Assembly: GCA_026393275.1 (NCBI GenBank)
Contig: JAPLAM010000042.1
Location: forward strand, 1 to 60,482
Direction of reading: 5' to 3'
Source of the DNA: Arthrobacter sp.
GTDB lineage: Bacteria > Actinomycetota > Actinomycetes > Actinomycetales > Micrococcaceae
Length of the DNA stretch: 60,482 bases
Part shown: piece by piece, positions 8,618-16,340 of the stretch
Layout of the letters: each line of letters begins with the position of its first letter
How positions within the stretch are numbered: the first letter of the stretch is position 1
The notes under the pieces: model-generated
Seen by the model: only the letters and a program-made list of their open reading frames with translations
Database searches by the model: none
Told to the model about the DNA's origin: nothing
Translations under genes and position numbers: made by a program

Positions 8618-9786
8618 CCGTTCACCAGGACCAAGCAGTGAGCAGGATCAACGTCATGCAGCCGTGGCTGGGGGCTGAGGAAGCCGAGGCCGTGGCCGAA
8701 GTGATCGCCTCCGGATGGGTCGCCCAGGGTCCACGGGTGGCGCGTTTTGAAGACGCCTTTGCCGCCGCGCAGCAGGCCCGCCACGCCGTCGCGGTCTCCA
8801 ACTGCACCACGGCGCTGCACCTGGCGCTGACGGTGGCAGGCGTTGGCCCGCACGACGACGTCGTGGTGCCCTCGTTCTCCTTCATCGCGACCGCCAACGC
8901 GGTCAGCTACGTGGGGGCCCGCGCGGTGTTCGCCGACGTCGAGGTCGAAACCGGAAACGTCTCGGCGCAGACCCTCGCCGCCGCGCTGACACCGGCCACC
9001 CGGGCGGTCATCGTGGTGGATCAGGGCGGTATGCCGGTCGAGCTGGATCCCATCCGGGAGCTTTGCGCCCCCCTCGGCATCACCGTAATCGAGGACGCCG
9101 CCTGCGGCGCCGGCTCCACGTACCGCGGCCGGCCGGTGGGGGCCGGGGCCGAGCTTGCGGCCTGGTCCTTTCACCCGCGCAAGATCCTCACGACCGGGGA
9201 GGGCGGCATGCTCACCACGGACAACGCCGGGTGGGCGGCGCGCGCCCGAAAGTTGCGCGAACACGCTATGAGCGTCTCCGCCAACGACCGGCACGCCACC
9301 GTCCTGGCCCCCGCGGAGGAATACACCGAGATTGGCTTCAATTTTCGGATGACGGACCTGCAAGCCGCCGTCGGACTCGTTCAACTGGGCCGGTTGGCCG
9401 AGGCGGTCGCCCGACGCCGGACCATCGCCGCCGCTTACCGGGAGGCGCTCTCCGGGGTCGAGGGGCTGCGGTTCAGCCAGGATCCGCCGTATGGGACCAG
9501 CAACTTCCAGTCATTCTGGCTCGAGGTGTTGCCGGACTTCCCGCTGGGCAGGGAGGAACTGCTGGAGCGGTTGGCGAACGACGGCATTTCCGCCCGGCGC
9601 GGCATCATGGCCTCACACGTCCAGCCGGCCTACGCCGGGCGGGACACCGGCGGCGCTGACCTGTCCGTGACGGAGCGGCTCACGGAGAACACCGTGATTC
9701 TGCCGGTCTATCACCAGTTCACGGAGCACGATCAGTCCCGCGTGATCCATTCGATTTTGCGGGCTGCGGGGAAAAACTATGACTGA
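8614..9786 (+). CDS. DegT/DnrJ/EryC1 sugar aminotransferase
   Basis: A PLP-dependent aminotransferase of 390 residues that converts a keto-sugar nucleotide to an amino sugar, usually with glutamate as donor. The PLP lysine is Lys190 in SFHPRKILTTGEGGM. The phosphate-binding SNCTTALHLAL and the VIEDAA segment, whose Asp binds the pyridine nitrogen, are present. The start at 8614 is chosen because ATGA overlaps the epimerase stop; the frame is open upstream, but that stretch overlaps coding sequence. It overlaps the next gene by eight bases. With a WbpB-like dehydrogenase upstream and acetyltransferases downstream it most likely aminates C3 (WbpE/GnnB type). C4 amination (PglE type) is the alternative, since the next gene is PglD/NeuD-like. 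Confidence 0.85.
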   Translation: MTVHQDQAVSRINVMQPWLGAEEAEAVAEVIASGWVAQGPRVARFEDAFAAAQQARHAVAVSNCTTALHLALTVAGVGPHDDVVVPSFSFIATANAVSYVGARAVFADVEVETGNVSAQTLAAALTPATRAVIVVDQGGMPVELDPIRELCAPLGITVIEDAACGAGSTYRGRPVGAGAELAAWSFHPRKILTTGEGGMLTTDNAGWAARARKLREHAMSVSANDRHATVLAPAEEYTEIGFNFRMTDLQAAVGLVQLGRLAEAVARRRTIAAAYREALSGVEGLRFSQDPPYGTSNFQSFWLEVLPDFPLGREELLERLANDGISARRGIMASHVQPAYAGRDTGGADLSVTERLTENTVILPVYHQFTEHDQSRVIHSILRAAGKNYD

Positions 9787-10435
9787 GCTACTCCTGGTGG
9801 GAGCCAGCGGCCTCGCCCGCGAGGTACTCGCCTGCGTCCGCGAGAGCGGCCAGTTCGATGTGGTGGGCGTCCTTGACGACGACGAGTCGAAGATCGGGTC
9901 AGCGATGGATGGAGCCGCCATCCTGGGGCCCGCCAGCTACGCCCTCCGCTACCCCGACGCCCGTGCTGTGGTCTGCGTCGGTGCCGGGCGGGGACGTGAG
10001 CGGGTCGTCGCCGGACTCACCGGACTGGGCTACCCGGGGTACCGCTTCGCGACCGTCGTCGATCCGTCCGTGCGGGTCCCGTACAGCTGCGACATTGGCC
10101 CCGGGAGCATACTGCTGGGCAATATCGCGCTGACCTCCGGCATCACGATCGGAAGCCATGTAGTGATGATGCCCGGCGTGACGCTGACCCATGACGACGA
10201 GGTGGAGGACTACGCGACCCTTGCCGCCGGTGTGTCGCTGGGCGGCGGGGTCAGGATCGGGCGCGCGGCCTACCTCGGCATGAACTCGTGTGTGCGGGAA
10301 CGCATCCGGGTGGGGGCGGGTGCCACCATCGGAATGGGCGCGGCCGTACTGGCTGACGTGCCGGATGACGAGACCTGGGTGGGTGTGCCGGCGCGGGCCA
10401 TGCGTAGCGGAATGCTTAGCCGATCGGTGGGCTAG
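9779..10435 (+). CDS. NeuD/PglD-family sugar O- or N-acetyltransferase
   Basis: An acetyl-CoA-dependent transferase of 218 residues. The N-terminal small Rossmann-like domain (LLLVGASGLAREVL, then VVGVLDDD) binds the sugar nucleotide. The C-terminal left-handed parallel beta-helix is built from hexapeptide repeats (IGPGSILLGNIAL, IGSHVVMMPGVTLTHDDEV, YATLAAGVSLGGGVRIGRAA). Relatives acetylate the amino group of UDP-4-amino sugars (PglD) or sialic acids (NeuD). The usual catalytic His is plausibly the one in LTHDDEVEDYA. It begins inside the aminotransferase gene (8-base overlap). The presence of two distinct acetyltransferases in the operon suggests two acetylations, for example a di-N-acetylated sugar or acetylation of two different sugars. 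Confidence 0.8.
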   Translation: MTELLLVGASGLAREVLACVRESGQFDVVGVLDDDESKIGSAMDGAAILGPASYALRYPDARAVVCVGAGRGRERVVAGLTGLGYPGYRFATVVDPSVRVPYSCDIGPGSILLGNIALTSGITIGSHVVMMPGVTLTHDDEVEDYATLAAGVSLGGGVRIGRAAYLGMNSCVRERIRVGAGATIGMGAAVLADVPDDETWVGVPARAMRSGMLSRSVG

Positions 10436-10439
10436 CGCC

Positions 10440-11504
10440 ATGAAGACCAGTGCCCGCCACCGGGTCATCATGCTGCTCGCGGCGTACTTGGCGGCTCTGG
10501 CCTTCATCGGATTCTGGCCTACGCCGGTGGACCGGCCGCTGGCCGGCTTCATCGCTGACGCCCTGGCAGCCCTCCACGAATACCCACTGACCGCGGGGGT
10601 CGAATACAAACACGTGGAAAGCGTTGCCAACGTGATCCTCTTTGTCCCGCTGGGCTTGCTGGTTGCCCTACTGGTGCCGGTTCGCCGCTGGTGGCTGGCC
10701 GCTATGGTCGGGCTGCCGATCTCCGCACTGATCGAAACCGTCCAGTTCCTTGCACTGAGCCAACGGCTGGCCAGCCCCCGGGACATCGCGGCCAACACCC
10801 TGGGCGCCATTCTGGGGGCGACGGCCATCCGGCTCGCTCGAATTCAGTGGCGAGCCCCCAAAACCATGCCCCCACCCGGTACAGGAACCGATTACGGCAG
10901 GAGCGACATGAAAAATATTGCCCAGACAGCAGACGTGGCCGAGACCGCAAGCATCGGGGACCATACCCGGATCTGGCATCTGGCCCAGGTCCGCGAAGAC
11001 GCCGTCGTGGGCAGTAACTGCAACGTCGGCCGGGGTGCGTACATCGGCCCAGGGGTGCGGGTCGGTGATAACTGCAAGCTGCAGAACTATGCCTTGGTCT
11101 ATGAACCGGCACGCCTTGCCGACGGCGTCTTCGTGGGTCCGGCGGCCGTGCTAACCAACGACCTGCATCCGCGGGCCATCACCCCCGAAGGCAACCTCAA
11201 AGGGTCGGACGATTGGGAGGCTGTCGGGGTCCACGTGGGCAAGGGGGCCTCCATCGGGGCCCGTGCTGTCTGCATCGCACCGGTCGTTATCGGCGACTGG
11301 GCAACTGTGGCCGCAGGAGCCGTCGTCACGAAGGACGTTCCCGCCTACGCCGTCGTTGTCGGGGTCCCGGCCCGGCAGACAGGCTGGGTGGGCGAGGCCG
11401 GGCATCCGCTGAAGCAGGACGACGGCGGTACCTGGCAGTGCCCCGTCACCGGGCGGCGCTACGTCGAAGCTGACGGGCAGCTGTTGCCCGCGGAAACATC
11501 TTGA
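10440..11504 (+). CDS. VanZ-like membrane domain fused in frame to a WbpD-like acetyltransferase
   Basis: One uninterrupted frame of 354 residues joins two families normally encoded apart. Residues 1 to about 140 are VanZ-like: a membrane protein with three or four hydrophobic segments (VIMLLAAYLAALAFIGFW, VANVILFVPLGLLVALLV, WWLAAMVGLPISALIETVQF) and the family ending SPRDIAANTLGAILGA. After a Pro-rich linker comes a hexapeptide-repeat acetyltransferase of the WbpD type (TRIWHLAQVREDAVVG, VRVGDNCKLQNYALVYE, VFVGPAAVLTNDLHPRA) with a C-terminal WQCPVTGRRY element. WbpD enzymes acetylate the 3-amino group of UDP-2-acetamido-3-amino sugars. An internal AGGAG and ATG at 10908 could produce the acetyltransferase alone, so cells may make a membrane-bound and a soluble form. 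Start: ATG 10440, five bases after the previous stop. Confidence 0.75.
   Translation: MKTSARHRVIMLLAAYLAALAFIGFWPTPVDRPLAGFIADALAALHEYPLTAGVEYKHVESVANVILFVPLGLLVALLVPVRRWWLAAMVGLPISALIETVQFLALSQRLASPRDIAANTLGAILGATAIRLARIQWRAPKTMPPPGTGTDYGRSDMKNIAQTADVAETASIGDHTRIWHLAQVREDAVVGSNCNVGRGAYIGPGVRVGDNCKLQNYALVYEPARLADGVFVGPAAVLTNDLHPRAITPEGNLKGSDDWEAVGVHVGKGASIGARAVCIAPVVIGDWATVAAGAVVTKDVPAYAVVVGVPARQTGWVGEAGHPLKQDDGGTWQCPVTGRRYVEADGQLLPAETS
10899..10910 (+). promoter_or_regulatory. Internal ribosome-binding site and start for the acetyltransferase domain
   Basis: AGGAG (10899-10903) lies four bases before an ATG (10908-10910) in frame with the fusion gene. The ATG falls exactly where free-standing WbpD-like proteins begin. 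Translation from here would give a 198-residue acetyltransferase without the VanZ membrane part. Confidence 0.55.
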
Positions 11505-11513
11505 GGGGGCGCG

Positions 11514-14132
11514 GTGCATAAGTCGGAACGCAGCAAAGTGATATTGGGCGGCACACCGGTGGATCTCATGGATCCTGAGCCGGCGTTGGAGCTGATTCTC
11601 GCGCGTGCAGCCCTGGACGGGGGACGGCCCCTGGCAGTCGCCTCCGTGAATCTTGACCATCTCAACCATTTCGGCACTGGCGGCCGCTGGGCCGGCACCC
11701 TGCATGCGGACCCCGCCAGTGCCATGGAGTGGCTGTATCTTCTGGACGGCGCACCCCTCGTGGCGCAATCACAACGGCTCACCGGGCGCCGCTGGCCGCG
11801 GCTGGCCGGCAGCGATCTTGCATCGCCCGTCCTGGCGCGGGCCGAAGAACTGGGTCTCCGGGTAGGATTCCTCGGCGGTTCGGAAGAGAACCAGCGACTG
11901 TTGGCAGAAAGGATCGCGCAGGAGCATCCACGGCTTCAGGTCGGCGGGATGTGGTCGCCTGACCGCACGGAATTGGCCTCCGTCGCTGACTCGGAACGGA
12001 TTGCCCGGGACATTGCCGGGTCCGGGACACAGATACTGTATGTCGGGCTCGGGAAACCGCGCCAGGAACTCTGGATCGACGAGTACGGCGGACTAACCGG
12101 CGCTCCCGTGCTTCTGGCCTTCGGCGCAGCCGTCGACTTCCTTGCCGGCAGGGTAAGGCGCGCGCCCCGGTGGGCGAGCGAGCACGGCCTCGAATGGAGC
12201 TACCGGCTGGCCATGGAGCCTCAGCGGCTGGCCGGCCGCTACCTGATCGATGGACCAGCGGCTTATTTGAAGCTGCGGACTGACTCGCGCACCGTGCCTC
12301 CGGCCGTGCCGGTGACCTTGGCGTCGGCGGCTCCCGCGCCGCGGACCCCCGGCCGCTTCACCGGCCCGGACGGTCACGCGGACGCTGCCGTCGTCGTCGT
12401 AACCTACAACAGTGCGGCGGGCATCGGTCCGCTGCTCGACACCCTGCGGGCGGAGACCGCCGACCTGACGCTGCGCGTGCTGGTGGCGGACAATTCCTCC
12501 AGCGGCGGAACCCTGGACTTGGTGCGCAGCGCGCACCCGGATGTCATCGCCTTCGCCACCGGCGGCAACCTGGGATATTCCGGCGGCATCAACGCCGCCA
12601 TGCACAGGGCAGGCGAAGCGGCAGCGGTGGTGGTCCTCAACCCGGACCTTACTGTGGAACGCGGCAGCCTGAAGGCTATGCAGCATCGGCTGCGTTCGTC
12701 GCAGGCCGGGGCGGTGGTCCCTCGCTTGCTGAATGAGCGCGGCGAGACGAACCCTTCGCTGTACCGCGAACCGAGCATCACCAACGCTGCGGGCGACGCA
12801 CTTTTGGGACGGCGGGTCCCCAACCGGCCCGGCTGGCTTGCCGGCACCGACTTCAACCCGGAAAGTTACGCCCACCCGCATACGGTGCAGTGGGCGACGG
12901 GCGCGGCACTCATGGTCCGGCGCAACCTGGCCGACGCGCTGGCCTGGGACGAGTCGTACTTCCTTTACGCGGAGGAGACCGATTTCTTCCGCCGTGTACG
13001 CGCCTTGGGCGAAACGGTCTGGTACGAACCTGCTGCCACCATGACCCATGCCGGTGGGGGGTCGGGCACCTCGGCGGAGCTCAACGCCCTGATGGCCGTC
13101 AACCGCGTGCGCTATGTCAGGAAATACCATGCGCCCGGTTACGCTGCGGTGTTCCGTGGCGCCGTCATAGTCGCCGAAGCGCTGAGGTGCTGGAAGGCGG
13201 ATCGAAGGGGGGTGTTGCCGACCTTGCTGGACCAAGACAGTTGGCCTGCCCTGCCCCGGGCCACCAGGGACAACGACGATGGGTACTTCCCGCGCGGCAC
13301 GGTGATCATGCCGGCGCACAACGAGGCCAACGTGATCGGCCGGGCGCTGGCACCCCTGGCAGCCCTGGCGGCGGCCAGGCAGGTGGAAGTGATCGTTGTC
13401 TGCAACGGCTGCACAGACAACACTGCCGAGATTGCACGGGGCTTCGACGGCGTGACGGTCCTGGAATCCGGGGCCGCCTCCAAACCATCGGCCATGAATG
13501 CCGGAGACACGGCCGCCTCGGAATGGCCCCGGCTTTACCTGGACGCCGACGTGGAGATCAGCCGCAGCGCCCTGCGGGAGCTGTTTCTGGCCTTGGCCCC
13601 AGGCGGGCTGCTGGCCGGACGGCCGGCAGCCCGCTATGACCTGGAAGGTGCCCATCCGCTCATCCAGGCCCATTACCGAGCACGGCTGCGACTGCCTTCT
13701 AACGCCACAAGCCTGTATTCGGCCGGTGCCTTCGCCCTCTCCAAGGAGGGGCACGGCAGGCTCGAGGAGTTCCCCGAGGTGCTTGCGGACGATCTGTATG
13801 TGGACCGGCTCTTCGCTCCTGCCGAGAAGGCCGTCCTCGACGTCGAACCGGTGGTTGTCCGGCCGCCTCGAACGCTCAAGGACCACTTGGCGGTGATGCG
13901 CCGCGTCTGCCGCGCCAACGCTCAGGTGAACCAGCTCGAAGGACAGCGCAGCAGCACCGCGAGGACCGTGTCGGAATTGATCCGATCCATCCGCGGACCG
14001 CTCTCGGCTGCGGACGCTGTCATCTATGCCGGGTTCGCGATCGCCGGCCGCAAGGGCGCAGGCACGCCTCGCGCCGGATGGGAACGCGATACCAGCAGCC
14101 GACAGCCGGAAACGGAGTATTCAGTGCGCTGA
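11514..14132 (+). CDS. Three-module glycosyltransferase: WecG/TagA/CpsF + GT2 + GT2
   Basis: A long 872-residue enzyme with three glycosyltransferase modules in one chain. Residues 1 to about 250 are WecG/TagA/CpsF type (SVNLDHLNHFG, LLDGAPLVAQSQRLTG, LYVGLGKPRQELWIDEY), a family that adds N-acetyl-mannosamine or related sugars to polyprenyl-linked acceptors. From about 285 to 560 is a GT2 rhamnosyltransferase-like domain (VVVVTYNSAAGIG, VLNPDLTVERG, WATGAALMVRR, YAEETDFFRR). From about 593 to 850 is a second GT2 domain (VIMPAHNEANVIGRAL, LYLDADVEIS). No membrane segments are evident. One protein could add three sugars in turn to the lipid-linked primer. The start is GTG at 11514 behind GAGGGGG. 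It closes the operon nine bases after the VanZ fusion. Confidence 0.8.
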   Translation: MHKSERSKVILGGTPVDLMDPEPALELILARAALDGGRPLAVASVNLDHLNHFGTGGRWAGTLHADPASAMEWLYLLDGAPLVAQSQRLTGRRWPRLAGSDLASPVLARAEELGLRVGFLGGSEENQRLLAERIAQEHPRLQVGGMWSPDRTELASVADSERIARDIAGSGTQILYVGLGKPRQELWIDEYGGLTGAPVLLAFGAAVDFLAGRVRRAPRWASEHGLEWSYRLAMEPQRLAGRYLIDGPAAYLKLRTDSRTVPPAVPVTLASAAPAPRTPGRFTGPDGHADAAVVVVTYNSAAGIGPLLDTLRAETADLTLRVLVADNSSSGGTLDLVRSAHPDVIAFATGGNLGYSGGINAAMHRAGEAAAVVVLNPDLTVERGSLKAMQHRLRSSQAGAVVPRLLNERGETNPSLYREPSITNAAGDALLGRRVPNRPGWLAGTDFNPESYAHPHTVQWATGAALMVRRNLADALAWDESYFLYAEETDFFRRVRALGETVWYEPAATMTHAGGGSGTSAELNALMAVNRVRYVRKYHAPGYAAVFRGAVIVAEALRCWKADRRGVLPTLLDQDSWPALPRATRDNDDGYFPRGTVIMPAHNEANVIGRALAPLAALAAARQVEVIVVCNGCTDNTAEIARGFDGVTVLESGAASKPSAMNAGDTAASEWPRLYLDADVEISRSALRELFLALAPGGLLAGRPAARYDLEGAHPLIQAHYRARLRLPSNATSLYSAGAFALSKEGHGRLEEFPEVLADDLYVDRLFAPAEKAVLDVEPVVVRPPRTLKDHLAVMRRVCRANAQVNQLEGQRSSTARTVSELIRSIRGPLSAADAVIYAGFAIAGRKGAGTPRAGWERDTSSRQPETEYSVR

Positions 14133-14266
14133 GTTCCGGTCACTAGCATTCCCTTCCGTTGAACGGAGTATCTACCGGGCACCTCCGTGGCTCCAGCGTA
14201 AGATTCAGCTGGATGCCAGCGCCGCCGTCGTTCTCAACCGACTGCAAAGGAAAGCCCATTCCACCT

Positions 14267-15346
14267 GTGAAGCCCGCGAAATTGCTTACCGAGATGTTCA
14301 GCATCGCTCCGGCCAACAAGGACCATCAGGTCGCGATCCGTTGCGCCGTCGGCGTCTTTGTCCCGCTGATCACCCTGGTGCTGCTGGGCCGGCTGGATTT
14401 AGCCATCTTTGCTTCCTTTGGGGCCTTCACCGGCATTTACGGGCGGAACGAACCCCACGGCCGGCGGTTCGTCCTGCAGCTGCGTGCCGGCACGCTGATG
14501 CTCGCCGTGATTCTGCTCAGCACCTTGACGGCGAGTGTCGGAACGGCGCTCGGGCTCTCACCGTCGGACCGCACCTGGCTGCAGGTCCTCGCGACCACCG
14601 TGGTGGCCGGAGGCTGCTCCCTGATCGTCGCCTGGTGGCGGCTCCGCCCGGCCGGATCGCTGTTTCACATCTTCGCCTTCGCGGCCATCGCCTCCATCCC
14701 CAACCAACCGCCGCTCTGGCAGGGAATGCTGGTGTCGGTCCTGACGGTCGTGTTTTCACTGATGATTGGCCTGTCTTCACGGGTGCTGCGGAGCCGCCGC
14801 CAGCCGTGGTCCTGGCCGCGGCGGGTCCGGTTGACCGCCGTGGAGCGCCGGGTGGCCTGGCTCGAAGCGCTGGGCTACCTCGTGGCGGCGGGGCTGGCCG
14901 GCACCCTCGCCACCGTGGCCGGGGAGTGGCTCGGCTTCGGCCACAACTACTGGGCCATGGTGGCCGCCGTCGTCCCCCTGGTGGGACACAGCACCCGGCA
15001 CCGGATCAGCCGCGGCGTGCAGCGCATCATCGGCACCGTGGTGGGGCTGGTTCTGCTCGCCGTGATCCTGCTGCTGCAGCCGGCCCCCTGGCAGACCGTG
15101 CTGGTGATTGCCGCCTGCCAGTTCGGCGCCGAAATGTTCATCGCCCGCCAGTACGTGCTGGCCCAGATTTTCGTTACCCCGCTGGCGCTGATCTCGACCC
15201 TCCTGGTGGCTCCGGTGCCAGCCGGAACCCTGCTGCGGGACCGGTTCCTGGAGACCGTCATCGGCGCTGCAGTCGGCGTCGCCGTCGTGCTGGCCCCGGC
15301 CGTCTGGCGCCGCCTCACCTCCCGTCCTGCGGCCCATCCCGACTGA
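14267..15346 (+). CDS. FUSC-like integral membrane protein (aromatic acid exporter family)
   Basis: A 359-residue membrane protein with two blocks of hydrophobic segments. The first spans AIRCAVGVFVPLITLVLL through LVSVLTVVFSLMIGLSS. The second begins at WLEALGYLVAAGLAGTLATVA and includes HNYWAMVAAVVPLVGHSTRHRISRGVQRIIGTVVGL, the part most like the FUSC/AaeB-type family. Members are implicated in export of aromatic acids, which would suit the hydroxybenzoate genes just downstream; that link is inference. The start is uncertain: GTG 14267 with AAAGGAAAG about 13 bases upstream is preferred, and ATG 14294 is possible. An overlapping frame (14026-15360) is open but its product is Arg/Pro-rich and not membrane-like. 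Confidence 0.65.
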   Translation: MKPAKLLTEMFSIAPANKDHQVAIRCAVGVFVPLITLVLLGRLDLAIFASFGAFTGIYGRNEPHGRRFVLQLRAGTLMLAVILLSTLTASVGTALGLSPSDRTWLQVLATTVVAGGCSLIVAWWRLRPAGSLFHIFAFAAIASIPNQPPLWQGMLVSVLTVVFSLMIGLSSRVLRSRRQPWSWPRRVRLTAVERRVAWLEALGYLVAAGLAGTLATVAGEWLGFGHNYWAMVAAVVPLVGHSTRHRISRGVQRIIGTVVGLVLLAVILLLQPAPWQTVLVIAACQFGAEMFIARQYVLAQIFVTPLALISTLLVAPVPAGTLLRDRFLETVIGAAVGVAVVLAPAVWRRLTSRPAAHPD

Positions 15347-15453
15347 CTGGCATTTGTTGACATTTTCATGCGTGATAACGCCAACAAGTGCGGGTTACCC
15401 GGGTCAATGGAAGACTTGTCCCGTGCAAGCAACTGTTAACGGGCGCGGGACGC

Positions 15454-16233
15454 GTGGCTAATTCCGGGTCAGGGGACTCCGTCGTGGACCGCGTGGTGCG
15501 CCTGATCGAGGCTTTCCCCGAGGGCTCCGCGGCCCTGCAGCTGTCCGACCTCGCGGACCGGGCCGGCCTGCCGCTGAGTACTGCGCACCGGCTGGTCCGG
15601 CAGTTGGCCGGACACGGACTGGTGGAGCTGGGCGGCGGCGGTTCGGTCCGGCTGGGGATGCGGCTCTGGGAGCTGGTGAACCGGAATTCTCCCACCTTGG
15701 CCCTGCGGCAGGCCGCAATGCCCTTGATGGAGGACATCCAGCAGGTGCTCAACCAAAACGTGAACCTGGCCGTGCTGGACGGCTGGGAAGCATTGTTCGT
15801 GGAGCGGTTGTCCCGCCGCGGCTCGGTGGCGAACCGGGCGAAAATCGCCGGCCGGATGCCCGTGCACCTGTCCTCGGCCGGGCTCGCCCTGATGGCCCAT
15901 CAACCGGCCGCGGTACAGGCGGCCTACCTGCGGCAGTTCGCCGATCCCACCGGACAGGTCTCCGTCGGGGACCTCCGCGCGCTGCTGGCCGCGACGGCCA
16001 GCCAGGGCTATGCCGAGCTGGCCGGGGTGGTGGACCCGGACACCTGGGGGATCGCGGTTCCGATCCGGGACGCCAGAAAACGGACCGTCGCCGCGCTCGG
16101 CGTCGTGGTTCCGTTGCGGGAGATGCGGCTGCAGGCACTGGTGCCGGCGCTGCAGACCGCAGCGCGGGGCATCGGGCGCAGGCTCGGGGACGCAGGCGCC
16201 GTCACCGAATTCCGTTCAATGGAAGACGTGTAA
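15454..16233 (+). CDS. IclR-family transcriptional regulator, probably of pobA
   Basis: A 259-residue DNA-binding regulator. The N-terminal winged helix-turn-helix (LQLSDLADRAGLPLSTAHRLVRQL) is at about residues 27-50, and the C-terminal IclR effector domain follows (ALFVERLSRRGSV, MPVHLSSAGLALMAHQP, GIAVPIRDARKRTVAALGVVVP). IclR proteins of this type (PobR/PcaU) control hydroxybenzoate and protocatechuate genes in response to the aromatic ligand. It lies on the same strand, 107 bases before pobA, so it may be co-transcribed and act on pobA or the more distant mobA. The start is taken as GTG 15454 because family members begin with the ANSGSGDSVVDRVVR segment; an upstream start is possible. 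Just upstream a TTGTTG-N22-CAACAA dyad (15354-15387) may be its own site. Confidence 0.8.
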   Translation: MANSGSGDSVVDRVVRLIEAFPEGSAALQLSDLADRAGLPLSTAHRLVRQLAGHGLVELGGGGSVRLGMRLWELVNRNSPTLALRQAAMPLMEDIQQVLNQNVNLAVLDGWEALFVERLSRRGSVANRAKIAGRMPVHLSSAGLALMAHQPAAVQAAYLRQFADPTGQVSVGDLRALLAATASQGYAELAGVVDPDTWGIAVPIRDARKRTVAALGVVVPLREMRLQALVPALQTAARGIGRRLGDAGAVTEFRSMEDV

Positions 16234-16340
16234 CGCGGATCACCGCTCCGGGCGCACACTGTTAGCCAGAAGACCCATCCGGTCCTGAGCCACGGCGCAC
16301 CTGAGCGGGGCTCCGGACCCCGCAACGAAGCGAGGACACC

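Noticed and set aside
12093..13886. A 597-codon minus-strand frame opposite the three-module glycosyltransferase
   Set aside because: It is a shadow frame with no motifs, while the plus strand has three recognisable catalytic domains.
14026..15360. A 444-codon plus-strand frame overlapping the FUSC-like gene
   Set aside because: It would overlap the preceding gene by about 100 bases and gives an Arg/Pro/Gly-rich product without membrane segments. The chosen frame gives a coherent membrane protein.
15357..15362. TTGACA as the -35 element of the IclR gene
   Set aside because: No TANNNT lies 16-18 bases downstream, so the hexamer alone does not make a promoter.
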